Shown: piece by piece, positions 1 to 10,361 of the stretch
Layout of the letters: the number at the start of each line of letters is the position of its first letter
Position numbering within the stretch: position 1 is the first letter of the stretch
Source: Phoronis australis
Taxonomy: Eukaryota > Phoronida > Phoronidae
Direction: 5' to 3'
Assembly: GCA_002633005.1 (NCBI GenBank)
Contig: NMRA01000318.1
Coordinates: 1-49,013, forward strand
DNA: 49,013 nucleotides
The notes under the pieces: model-generated
Database searches by the model: none
What the model saw: the letters and a program-made list of their open reading frames with translations, nothing else
Told to the model about the DNA's origin: nothing
Made by a program: the position numbers and the translations under genes

Positions 1-3000
1 TGACCTCTGCACTTGTATAGGCATGCTGTTAAATCCGATTTCTCCTATTTCTGTCTCATGAAGTCTTCTGAACACACTCGAGTTTGACCATGACATGCAC
101 CGTTCCCCTTTGGAAGTGGTCGCTTTCGATCCAAAATAGTCCCTCCCAAACAGGTGACTTGTGCATGATTCTACGAGACATGACGTGTTGTTAACTTAAA
201 AATGTACTGCAGTAAACAATTCACAATACAAAATGCAGCAAATTAATTGTCACATCACTTAATTCCAATGTTGTTATCGAGTAATCTATGAGACTAGCTA
301 GCAACTATACAGCCGGTACTTGCCACCGTATTAACACAGCGGTGAAAAAAATCGAAGGTAAAAAAGCACGGCGGAAACATGTCTGACCTTTGTCGGAGAA
401 TCTGCGGAGTTATGAATGACTGATCCCTCAAGAATACTTGGGCGTGTCCTTTTTTGACCCAGTGACACCACTTCAACACGTGTAGGCTGTTTTAGGTTCA
501 AAAGAATGTTGCAGTTGAAAGGGATCCAAGTTTGTTTCCTGGGATGGGAGGGCCTAGAGGGTTAGGTAAGTGATGCTGTTAAACATGTACTTGTAGTTCT
601 GCGTACATGAGAAACCAAAGTGGAACTTCATAAAATTCTAAAATACGTTTCGGAGATGGTGTTTAGAAATAGGGCCATCTCATTCGATTAGTAACGAATA
701 TGCATCCCTTTCAAGATGACAGTCATCGCTTCTTTGGAATAGTTTGATGTTGTGTAGGGAATTGATTTTTCTCAGTGTATTATCAATTATAACCAATAAT
801 TGTACTATGCAGTTTAAAATTGGAGTAGCACATTATTATTGTCTTGAGGTAAGAAAAGGTTTCTTATCAATTTAACACAAGTTGCGATTTTAATGATAAA
901 ACAATTTCGGTCACAGCATCAAAGATCACTGGGTTGTTTTTTTTTTCGTTTTTGCAGGTAGCGCAAGTTAGAATCGAATTGTTACTAATCATGATTGAAA
1001 TTGTGTCGTCCAAACAGCTATGAACTGTTTTCAATCAGCCGTCGTATAAAAACTATCCACTAGACTGACGAAGGACTGTGTGATGAAGAGACGCCGTATA
1101 ACATTTGACACGACCTCTGCAGCAGTTATTATCCCATCGCATGATCTTCCTTTAAGTTTCTGACGCGCGTTATAGTGTTGTCTATCACCCAACAGGCTTC
1201 TAGGTCGAGCCTCATCATTTTGGTGACGGCAGTTATGAAACTAGGGCCTTCATTTGGGCCCAACATCCATCTCGGTGTGTTGGTCAAGGGCAGCCTTAAC
1301 TAGAGGAGTACTTTCAATACCTGTGGCTTTTTTGCCAATCAATTGTTTCCTTGTGAGGTCTGTACTCTTTGCTAATGGGATCTAACTCCTATCACACGGA
1401 AAAGAAGCATGCTGTCGTCTGTGCAGATAACGTGTTTCTAGAATCCAGAAGTTGTACTTGATTGGTCGACTCGTCTCCTAATCGAGTCCCTCTCTTGCTG
1501 CATGTGCCCGCTTTTAACAAACGTCAGACAATATATACAACGTCTACGTGGTGATGTGTCATAAAAATTGAGACAACAATCTGTCTAGAAAGCACATCAC
1601 GCTACACTTTATACAGCCTTTTGTCACGTCGATATTAGTAAAAATAAGTTTTGTTGATTATTCAAGAATTTTTCAGTTAATTATGGTTTCCCGTTGTTTA
1701 CTTATTGCTTATGCCCTACTCTTGAAGTGACTCCTTTGAGTTTAAAATTTCCCGTCATTCTTCTTCCATGATGTCTGACTATGTGAGCCATTGAGTAAGT
1801 CATTGTGTTACCTCGGTCGTGACAAATTTCACCATCGTTTACGATTTTTTTGACTTAAGCAACATGGTGCACCTTTTCTGCGTACTCATTATCGTCTCAC
1901 ACGCACTTGGGTAGGCCATTGCGTCGCTTTCTAACGCATGACACTCTCCGTCTTGCTTGGCTCGTTGACGTATGAAAAACGCAATGTTACTCGTCCATGC
2001 AACTTATTTTTATTAATATTAAATATACATAATTGCGTTAATAGTTACTGTAATAGGTACAAGGCAAAATGTTTTGTTAAAAGTATTATGTGCGTGTACA
2101 CCCTCTGGATAAACCAAAACACTTAAATGTTTTTTTCGTGCTGGTCCATACTGCAATGCAGTAGAGAACTACCAACTACGTGACAAACATTTTCTGCCTT
2201 TGGATTACAAAAGATAAAAATACGCGGACTTGATAAAGGTTCTTGCCAAACAACGGCTGTAAAACGATGCCATAGCGTCGTTGTTGAGCCCGGTATTGCC
2301 TTTAAGCCACCACCGAGAAACGCATTTGTGAAACGAGGAGCGTCGAGAGCTGATGCCTTTTCAGTGACCAAAAACCCTTCAGGTATTCACGTACGTGCAT
2401 CTGAATGAATTCCCTGAGTGTCCAGCTCCAGGTACTGTACTAGCAGTGATTCGCCCATTGCTAGTGTTGTCCCCATTCCAGAGCATGCAAATCAACACTG
2501 CAGCGACGTTGAGAAGTGGGAGTGAACAGGCCCAGTTCGTCTCCCAGTTAAGAGCTAGAACAGGTCTTCATCCACTAAAATTGCCTGTTAGCCATAGATT
2601 GATAAGCTTCTCGTGGACTTGATCAAAGTATTGGAGCTATTCAAAAGGGGTCAATTATGCGACGATGGTATCACACCTTGGATTGTAAGCTGTTTATGTG
2701 TTCAGGTCCCCATCCAGTAGGATTGCGTCTCGGGATACCCGGGCAAGTGGAGCATTTGTTCCACCGTCTGTGGAATGTCCGAGGCCAATTTTTACCATGT
2801 CCAGTGTCATGGCATTCAGTTAAACACCATTCAGTTTAGGAAAACACGAATGGACATCTGTAAAATTGCCAATAAGATCTGTGACAACCTAACTTTTCGT
2901 ATCGTCGATGGGATGTGGCGACGCATATTTTAGGAAACCAGCACAGATACAAAGCTAGAACGTATACTCGCCTTTAGTTCAAACCCAGAATCAAAATGTC

Positions 3001-3100
3001 AGGAAATTCTGACCCAAAACGTCACTTCCGAAATAGGGCATGAACAAATAAATAAATTACAGATGCTGTAATTAACTGAAACTTATACTTGGGGTAATGA
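1..3100. other. No recognisable gene
   Basis: I see no domain, RNA gene or clear repeat here. Open frames are short and have no recognisable motifs. A long T-rich tract followed by CAG at 957 resembles a plus-strand splice acceptor, but the frame after it closes after about 21 codons. This is probably intergenic or intronic DNA. Confidence 0.5.
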
Positions 3101-3458
3101 ATGAACGGAATTTTAGGTATAAGACTTTCCATAATGTGTTTAAAGTTCCAGAGCCAATGTTTCAAAAAATCTGCAAACGTTGGCAGAAGCATTTCAAAAC
3201 TTTTGTGTTTTGGACTAAAATACGAAGGCACTTTCCATTTTCGTAAAACAGTATTAAGTTTAGAAGATGTGACACCGGCACTCGTTATGTGTAATCAAAT
3301 AAGGAAATGCTTGACAAGTGCTTCATCTCAAAATCGCTCTTCCAAAAACAAGCTTGCCAAGAAACTAGATGAGTCTCAAAACAAAAAGAAGGTAATTTAT
3401 AAATGCCACGTCATCAAATGATCGGCAGTTCTCGGTAACCTTCTTTAAATGTCCTCAG

Positions 3459-3563
3459 ATATTCACAGCAAATTTCAAAGCGAATCTTCTTCACTGAAGG
3501 TTTGCTTCTGTGGAACATCATTTGTGCTGGAGGCAATTCTTTGAAGGGTTCCCCAGAACTGGC
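3459..3563 (+). other. Possible small internal exon, unknown product
   Basis: A pyrimidine-containing tract ending in CTCAG precedes position 3459, and a consensus donor GTAAGTAAT follows position 3563. The 105-bp interval is open in one frame and enters and leaves in phase 2. The peptide contains FFTEGLLLWNIICAGG and matches no family I know. Against it, the nearby open frame ending near 3390 has a donor-like GTAATT in phase 0, which does not join in frame. The minus strand of 3418-3608 is also open and looks protein-like, so the coding strand is undecided. Confidence 0.2.
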
Positions 3564-3854
3564 GTAAGTAATCTCCCGAAAATTTCTTAACACTAACATT
3601 GATTTCACTGATACAATTTTGTAGCATTCACCTAAGTTTTCCTTTTAGTTGTTTTGCATGAATTGCGTTCCGAATAAAGCCATTTTTATTTGAAAACTGA
3701 TGTAGTAATATATCAGCCAATGGTGTACAACTCGTACAGTAACGTTTGTACACTTCAGTAAGTATTGAATACTACAGACGAAATATCACTACAAATACGA
3801 TACTGTTCTTTGTCTCGAAAAACTAGTAAAGATAACAAATAATATCGTCTCGAC

Positions 3855-4083
3855 TGCAGTGAAGGCAGGAAGACTCTCGTCTGGCCCACGTCTCGCTCAC
3901 GGCTCGCTCATGGCTTGCTCGCTCCTCGTTCACGCCTAATTAACGGTAAGCTTCGGGCACAGTCACACTTACAGTGATTCAAGACTCATTCTCCGGTTTG
4001 TCTCCGGTTATTGTTACGCCTAGCTGGACGAAGTGTAATAATTCAGTGACTGTACTGTAGGAACATCTTGCAAACCGGTGAGT
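3855..4083 (+). repeat. Dispersed repeat family R1, copy 1
   Basis: This roughly 230-bp unit begins near a CTGCAGTGAAGGCAGGAAG-like segment and ends with AATAATTCAGTGACTGTACTG. Diverged copies lie at 35685-35940 (minus) and 43540-43782 (plus), and a 3' fragment lies at 40870-40977. Shared blocks include GCTCACGC-like direct repeats, CTCATTCTCCGGT-TGTCT and the terminal TGACTGTACTG. It has no coding capacity and no clear tRNA-type promoter boxes, so it is a MITE- or SINE-like family of unknown class. Confidence 0.55.
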
Positions 4084-4763
4084 TGCCACTTTTCTCTTGA
4101 GCAGACAAAACTGACATATGTTTTAATTGGGTACACTAGGCTCCATCTACTCCAGACACCTTCGAGCCATGCTCCATAGATCAGCATTGACTTACAGATT
4201 CTTCTGAAATACTCCCCTCCTCCTGACTCACTTCCTGTACTCCTTACCCTGGATAATGTCCGCTATCTGAGCACCGAAGTCCCGACCGCAGTCAAAACAT
4301 GTACGTGTGTCTATAACAATAAAGTTTGATGGAGAGTATGTCGTCTGCACCTTCAACAGCCGGTTTCGCTCACCACTTTCGTCCTGTTCATGTCAAAACG
4401 CATGCTTGTTGAACTTTTGCACCCTTTGAATCAGACTCGGTCATTATCCACCTGAGCGTTAGCCACCTTGAAGGCTCCTTCATAGAAGTGCATTTCTGAA
4501 GACGTGTGGACTTTCAGTATGAAATCGTTCTTTAAAGGGAAATGGACGGAAACGCAAGCAGGAGCATCAAGTCCTTCCAGGCTGTACCTAATATACTAGC
4601 AAAATTAGCTTCTATTGCCACTACCGTAACCTAAAACTATTATATCATAACTAAGATTTCAAAATCAGCAGTCGTTTGCAAGTTGGGGCAAAAATGACAC
4701 TATCCATACTCACCGGTTGTTGTTGACTCTATCACTGAAAAATAAAAATTGACTATCACACAC

Positions 4764-5077
4764 AGTAGCGGATTTAGGGGGAGATCAAGGGGGCCATGGC
4801 CCCCCTAAAGTTCTACCAGATACAATTTGACAGTACGAGTGCGAATTGTTGACTAGCACATGCGCGCAACCAGGGGGCACAGGGGGTGATTGAACAATGC
4901 ATAGGCCCTGAACAAACCCCGTTTTCCGTTTTTTGATTTGGTAAAAATGTCCGCAAACCCAAAACGTCGAGACCCCTGCATACCTACAGTTTAGTCTGGG
5001 CGCGCGCATCTGCCGAAATTCTGGCATTTCCTGTGCCCTGTCCCCCCAATTCAAAATCCTGGATCCGCCCCCGACAA
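4764..5077. mobile_element. MITE-like element with GCGGAT...GGGG inverted ends
   Basis: The left end reads AGCGGATTTAGGGGG. The right end, read on the minus strand, is GGGGGCGGATCCAGGATTTT followed by a G-run. This gives a roughly 310-bp non-coding unit with imperfect terminal inverted repeats and G/C-run subterminal sequence. A third, isolated end of the same type occurs at 26915-26950. The class of DNA transposon is not determined. The element lies just downstream, on the minus strand, of the kringle exon at 5374-5688. Confidence 0.5.
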
Positions 5078-5373
5078 TAGTTACTGGAACATATGAACCA
5101 CGAATTCATTAAGCAAAGCTGGAAAACCATTGAAAAATATGAGGAACAATGGTTGTATATGCACAAAACAGCTTCGGCAATAGTAAACTCACCCATTGCT
5201 GCGTCGAACTTCTCATTTTCAATATGTCTTAATGTCGTAACACAAAAAGGCATTGGAGTTCATTGTTGAGGTTGTATGAACGATCCAAGGACAGCAAGCC
5301 TTTAACGTTTCGTAATTTTTAAGTAACTCATAACCTAAAGCACTTATTCGGTTGTTACAAACACAAACATTAC

Positions 5374-5688
5374 CATAAGTGGGACATATTGGAATGTAAC
5401 AATACGCCTTTGACCAGCCATGGGTTCGAGATTTTACAAAGCACCACGGTCCATTTTCGTCGTTATCGATGTTTCTGCAGTACGTGGTATTTCTATCCTG
5501 TGGATTCATCTTGTCGTAGGCGTTTACCCAATTACGAACGAATTCGAAGCTCTGGTAGGACGTTTCTGTCTTGAGTGACGCAATAATACGAGACCACTGC
5601 ATGCACGGTTGTTGGAACAGCGCAGAAACCGCTACCCTCCCTCTGTAGTTGAGGCCGCGTTGGTCTTTCAGACACGTTACGTCCACTA
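5374..5688 (-). CDS. Kringle domain exon of a secreted or membrane protein
   Basis: This 315-bp exon encodes a complete kringle module, a disulfide-knotted extracellular binding domain. All six cysteines are in order: the first at LVVDVTC, then PCMQW, TTYCRN, GPWCF, AYCYIP and the final IC. YRG and the PWC/YC-IP-C end are typical of the family. On the minus strand the acceptor is CTTTAG before 5688 and the donor is GTAATG after 5374. Both borders are phase 1, so the exon can be inserted or skipped without a frameshift, as usual for extracellular modules. The WSC exon lies 2.5 kb upstream on the same strand, and a second kringle exon lies at 41339-41620. It could be part of a Kremen-like or larger mosaic receptor. 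No signal peptide or membrane segment was found nearby. The domain call is firm; the gene assignment is not. Confidence 0.85.
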
Positions 5689-6587
5689 CTAAAGCATCGA
5701 AGGAGTAAGCAGATGATTGCATTTCGCCGCACACAACGTGATGAGACAGTAAAGTAGATTTTGAAATTCATTTCTAATTTTGAAACGAAATACCAGCCTA
5801 TATAGTTTGGCACGATATTTACATTATTTTTTTCAACAGTTTTCAGGATTCCCACTATTTGAAATAACGCAATTTGAGTTCTGGTACACCAGCGGTGGAT
5901 ACTCGGGTTGCAATGAGCGGTCGTGGGAGTGCAGCACTGAAAAAGGGGGTATAGCACTCCATCTCTCAAGCCACTTTGTGGTGCACCGTCCATAGACCAT
6001 GGGCGGCGCAGCATTGAAAAGACTGTGTCTATAGCCCCCCTTGCAGTCCGCTATGGCGTGCCACCCATGGCGGTAAATGGTGGTTCTTGAACAAAATAGG
6101 AAGTCACCGAGAAACCCATTACCCTAGAGGGTATTTGTTATGAATCTACATTTAAGTTGAGAAAAATGCAACCCAAGTGCTCACCAACAATTTACATGAT
6201 TCATGTGCTCATCATTTCAAGAACAGTGTGACAGCTAAATTTGGTCCAGAGATGCCTGTACAGAACGTTGTGCCAGTGCAGGCTAGATGTTAGTTTGAAC
6301 AGGTCAGACAAGTCAATTGAATACCAGAATAAAGGTCATCTCTTTCAGCAAGTTTTCCTCGCTCATCTCCTTTGGAATTATTTGAACTGCAAGTGTTTCA
6401 GTCTCTCATTTCGATATGCTTCAAGAAATTGAAGGTTACTCGGCTCGTATTTGGTGTTCATGTCCTCCCAAATACGTACTAATTGCTCTAAAAATTCGAC
6501 AAAACTGTCAGAAATAGACAGTGGAAGATTAGGACTATTCCACGAATTCTCCTTGTGGCACCTCTGCTGTACTAGCAGTGTCTGAAT
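5689..6587. other. Intron-like stretch with local direct repeats
   Basis: No domain is seen. Between about 5930 and 6060 two related blocks repeat GCAGCA(C/T)TGAAAA followed by a run of G or C and TATAGC. The rest shows nothing recognisable. Confidence 0.35.
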
Positions 6588-6615
6588 TGCGCATGCGTCG
6601 CTGTCTCTATATAAA
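6588..6615 (+). promoter_or_regulatory. NRF1-like site and TATA box ahead of THAP remnant
   Basis: TGCGCATGCG at 6588-6597 matches the core of the palindromic NRF1 site. TATATAAA at 6608-6615 is a TATA box. The ATG of the THAP remnant follows 47 bases after the TATA box. The spacing fits a core promoter feeding that start, so this may be the relic promoter of the broken gene. Its activity is unknown. Confidence 0.35.
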
Positions 6616-6661
6616 CAGTCGGCAAGTAGGTGGAGTTGTTTTCAAAGTAGGGCGTTGCGCT

Positions 6662-6836
6662 ATGCCTGATTATAGTTGTGTCTCCCTGGCCATATCCTTA
6701 ATAGCTGTTTACAAGCTGCCAAAAGACCCAAGGTTATTATAAAGATAGAGAACCGCGGTCAACATGGTCAACCAACTGACGACAAGGGTGTCGACGCCAA
6801 AGCCTCATGACCTGCTGTGCTCATCACTTTTCCTGG
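6662..6836 (+). pseudogene. THAP zinc-finger domain remnant, first exon
   Basis: THAP domains are C2CH zinc-binding DNA-binding domains of P-element-type transposases and of host regulators derived from them. The frame opens with MPDYSC, reaches VYKLPKDPRLL and then stops at 6740-6742. After a further stop the same frame carries TPKPHDLLCSSLF, aligning with the usual W-P...LCS-HF end of the domain. The zinc-binding His of CS-HF is replaced, and one cysteine of the N-terminal pair is not evident. A consensus donor, GTAAGT, follows directly at 6837, which suggests a decayed first exon. I found no transposase domain downstream. The call rests on the YKLPKDPR motif and the spacing to the CSS block. 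Confidence 0.5.
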
Positions 6837-6842
6837 TAAGTT

Positions 6843-8202
6843 TTTAGCAATCACTTTCCATCCACAGATTTTGGTGATATTATCCCAACCAGATACCCCC
6901 AATGCATAATGAGAGCTTTCAGTTGAATATTGATTCTGAACCGAAAATCTCCCGGGTCCAAGATGATACACCATGGTTATGTATGGGGTGCAATCATTAG
7001 AACAGATGTAAGGGACGTGCCACTCAAACGTGAAGGGGACTTCTTTTACGGGTGTTACTCTTCAACAACATGTTATTCATGACAAAATTCTCTTAATGAC
7101 TGGCCTACCTAATGTTTCAGCGAACACCTTCCACCAGGGCTAACAGATTTGTTACCGAAGTATCACCAATAAATTATTCATTAAATTCGTAACATTAAGT
7201 TGAAATAAAGACACCTGGGATGAATTTTACTTGTTTATAGTAGCAGCACCTTGTCATGAAAGGTACACATTTTTTAAAAACTTCCAATACTGTTCCATAG
7301 ATACTTAAAGCTTTTTGTAACACAAGATTTTAATTTCAGGGGAGAAGGGGGTTTGGATAATTTCCACGTGTGAAGATGAAAACGAAATGTCAATTTAATG
7401 TTAAATATTTTTGTTGAAATAAAAATGTAGTTTTTCTTGTTTTCTTTTACATTTCGCTAATATTTATCCGACATTTAAATTATAGGCAAGAGAAAACGAA
7501 TCAAACCATTCGGATTACCATCTAGGTTTACATTAGGCAAAGCAAAGAACAGTCCTTCAGCAATGACCTGGGGGCATCACACACCCTCATTTCAGAAATT
7601 CATCCCTGTGACACCCCAGATTTTGGACAGGAAGTAGAAGTGATTACTCAGGTTCGATCAACATAAATAAATACAATGTCCTATTTTCCTTCTGTGAATG
7701 AGGTCAAGTCTGTAGTGTCAAAGAGTGTACTAAGAACATTTCAATGAAAAAAGAATGTGATTTCAATTACTCATTTAAGTGAAAACAAAATTTAGCATAT
7801 CACTCAATTCACCAATTACATCATATACATTATTATTACACTAGAAATGTTGGGTTATGTTTTTACATTGCCATGTTATGTTCCAGGTGAGGAAAGGGCC
7901 CCTGAAGATGACTACAGTGGTCAACCAAAAGGTGAAACTAATACGTACGAGGTCTTATATCATCGTCAATTGAACACAAAGTATTGCTTACACAAGGCCC
8001 AAAGTCGAAACTACTTGACGAGTTTCAAAAGCTCTGGAATTTTTTTAAATGCCTGCGCAAATCAACCAATATATCAAATGCTTGATGTTGCGGCATGTCA
8101 CCTGAGGATCGGTGGTTCCTAACACTGATAATGTTGTACCAGGCATTGGATGATTTCAGCCTCTCTGTTGTCTAAAATTTAATGCATATAAAGGAAACCA
8201 AC
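6843..8202. other. No recognisable gene
   Basis: Only short open frames occur here. One plus-strand frame at 7884-8120 follows a CAG and has no known motif. It is probably intron of the minus-strand gene. Confidence 0.35.
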
Positions 8203-8487
8203 CTGGATTAGAATTCATAACCCATGAGGCCGAAGTGTCACCACATGTCTCGTAGAGGTTTCCGGGGCATCGCAGATTACACCCCTTCTGCCTTAACTGT
8301 AGTGCAAAGAAACTTGCTGAGCACCAACAATTGAACTTGCCCCACACCGCAGCAAACGGGTACTCCATTTCGCTACACTTTTTCTGGCAACTCTGACGTG
8401 TTTGTCCTTTGTGTTTCATATAGGCAACGCGTCCCAATGTTGCATTGTTTACAGGTTTATGTATTCCCTCAAAGCAGTTGGGTAGTT
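8203..8487 (-). CDS. WSC domain exon
   Basis: The 285-bp exon encodes one WSC domain, an eight-cysteine, putatively carbohydrate-binding extracellular module found in yeast stress sensors, Kremen proteins and many invertebrate mosaics. Cysteines occur as PNCFEG, QSCQKKC, FNCWC, GCNLRC and ETCGD, which is the full set in the expected order. The domain-typical C-W-C centre and C-PGN end are visible. The minus-strand acceptor is CTACAG before 8487 and the donor is CAG followed by GTTGGT after 8203. Both borders are phase 1. The kringle exon at 5374-5688 comes next on the same strand and a Kunitz-like exon precedes it, consistent with one mosaic gene. Kremen proteins also combine kringle and WSC, but there the kringle comes first. 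Confidence 0.8.
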
Positions 8488-9134
8488 CTGTAGCGAGATA
8501 TCGTTGATGTCAAGGGGTCAATCTATTATACTTTAGTTCGCATATGTTCAACGTATTATTCTGACAAGTTTTTTCATGATAATGCTACAGATACGGTACC
8601 GTTTATTTCTTTACTCGTGTAATCCGTTATAAAGCTGGCCAACGAAACGCGGAAATTACGGCATACACGAATAACCGATTAGCGACTACTGAGTGTATTA
8701 CAACAAAACATTACGTTACATACGTTGTGACAAAGGCTAGTATCCACACGAGATGGTTTCTTTAGCGGACTTTCCCTTTTTAAAACTCCTCATTATTTCG
8801 AAAGCGGTAGTGCTTCAGTCTAATCAAACCCAAGGTGGCTTTGCGATTACCTTTTTTCGAGAAAATATTTTATGGAACCGTAGTTCTGGAGTCTTTCGAC
8901 GGGTCTTTCATAAACTTAGTACGTGGATACATCACACAAACACGATACAATATTATCGTTTTTTTCATTAACTAATCTCTGCTCACTACTTTGTCGAATA
9001 TTCCCCTTTCACTGCCATAAGCCTTTGTCTTTATATTGGGTGTAGTTCCACCACAAATGTTTGATAGAGATTAAAATGACTACGAAAACGCCAACTATTT
9101 AAATAAAGACCACGTTGTAGGGGCCGACATCAAT

Positions 9135-9600
9135 CTTTTCCCAGTTTCATGGAATTGTCCCAAACAGGCAATCGGCTAATTCCCATAAATCTACCGCGTA
9201 CTTAGGTTATGAAAACACTAATTGTCCTTTCTTATGCTGTTTTTTTAATAATAAGCCAATTTTTGGCGTTGATACAAATTCAGAGTGAATTCATGATTGA
9301 ATTCTCAATATTATCGAAATAATATAGGAATCTTTTCAAGCAAGATCTCGAGGTTAAGGGCCAAGTTACTATGTAATTTCAGTAAATCCATTACTCATTT
9401 GGTAGCTGTGTTTTTTAGAAAATATCAGCCGTCAAAGAGGAGCTCATAATAAAGATGAACTGATAAAAAGTATTATATCTGTGAGCAAACAAATACACTG
9501 GTTGGCAGAAGATTTTGTAAACTTTGTTGAATCCCTATTTGGTACCAAAGTTCTGGGAACATAACAGAGTTCGTGGATGTGATCATCCAAATTTGGTTTG
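9135..9600. repeat. Two inverted copies of dispersed repeat R2
   Basis: A plus-strand copy (about 9135-9310) contains CCATAAATCTACCGCGTACTTAGG and TTATGCTGTTTTTTTAATA. A minus-strand partial copy (about 9444-9570) contains, on the minus strand, CCAAATAGGGATTCAACAAA. Both match a better-preserved copy at 33790-33990, where CCAAATAGGGACTCAACTAAAG runs into AAATCTACTGCG. The two local copies face each other across about 130 bases. No coding content is seen. Confidence 0.4.
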
Positions 9601-10197
9601 CGATCTTCGTATTGATCCGAATAGAAATTGAACCTGTGCAGAACACTCAAAAACAAGAAAACTCGCTTCGCAAAAGAGTAACAAAGATGACGAGTTTCAT
9701 GACGTCAAGTTCAGTAAGAAAGTGTGTGGCAGGGCAATATGACCTACCTAGTACCGATTCATTTCATCATCTGATATAATTACTATAGTGAGCAAAACTT
9801 TATCGAAATAACTGAAGGAAAGAGATCGACACAAAGAACGACCACAGGGTCAGACATGGTCACAGAGCTCGACATCGGAAGAAGAAACTGCACAAGGAAC
9901 TTTTCGTAAACCAACATCGACGTCGAAACCCGTATCCCTGCACAGCTGCCAACACCACTGCCAGCATCATTACACAACTAATATAAGCTGCACGTCCAAG
10001 ACTAGCAGACCGAGTGGTGTCACATAACGGAATGACTATTGCGACAACGCCAACAACGGTGCAGCAAAAGCCAGCTTCAGAAATAACTGTACTCTAGATG
10101 CACAAAACGCCACTACTAACCTTGGTGACGGTAATATAATGGGTGATGCAACAATGAACACNCACTTTAACTGTGCCTGTATAACGAAGGTTCTCAC

Positions 10198-10361
10198 CGT
10201 GCCGCCGAGTGTTCCACATCTTAATCTGCAGATTGCATTGTTCGAAGCTTCAGCGGAGGCGAGTGGTTTCACATTCGATTGGTAGTTGTAACAGCCAGGC
10301 TTATAGGAATCGAAGAAAAAGGGTCGTCCAAACCATGGCGGAAGTTCGATACACCGCACAC
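10198..10361 (-). CDS. Degenerate Kunitz-like domain exon
   Basis: The translated segment has CIELPPWFG, then FFFDSYKPGC, then a spacer and ICRLRC. Taking the BPTI family as reference, the distances Cys30-Cys51 (21) and Cys51-Cys55 (4) are exact. Cys5 to Cys30 is five residues short, Cys14 is absent, and Lys sits where Cys38 should be. So the Cys5-Cys55 and Cys30-Cys51 pairs remain, while the Cys14-Cys38 pair and the reactive loop are gone. Protease inhibition is therefore unlikely. The acceptor is TAATCCAG (phase 1) and the donor is GTGAGA. The exit phase is 0 rather than the usual 1, so it cannot join directly to the WSC exon in frame. It may be a decaying exon or may need an unseen partner exon. 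A minus-strand stop lies just upstream of the acceptor. Confidence 0.5.

Noticed and set aside
958-1023. Strong polypyrimidine tract and CAG at 957 followed by an open frame on the plus strand
   Set aside because: The frame closes after about 21 codons, there is no homology, and no upstream exon was found.
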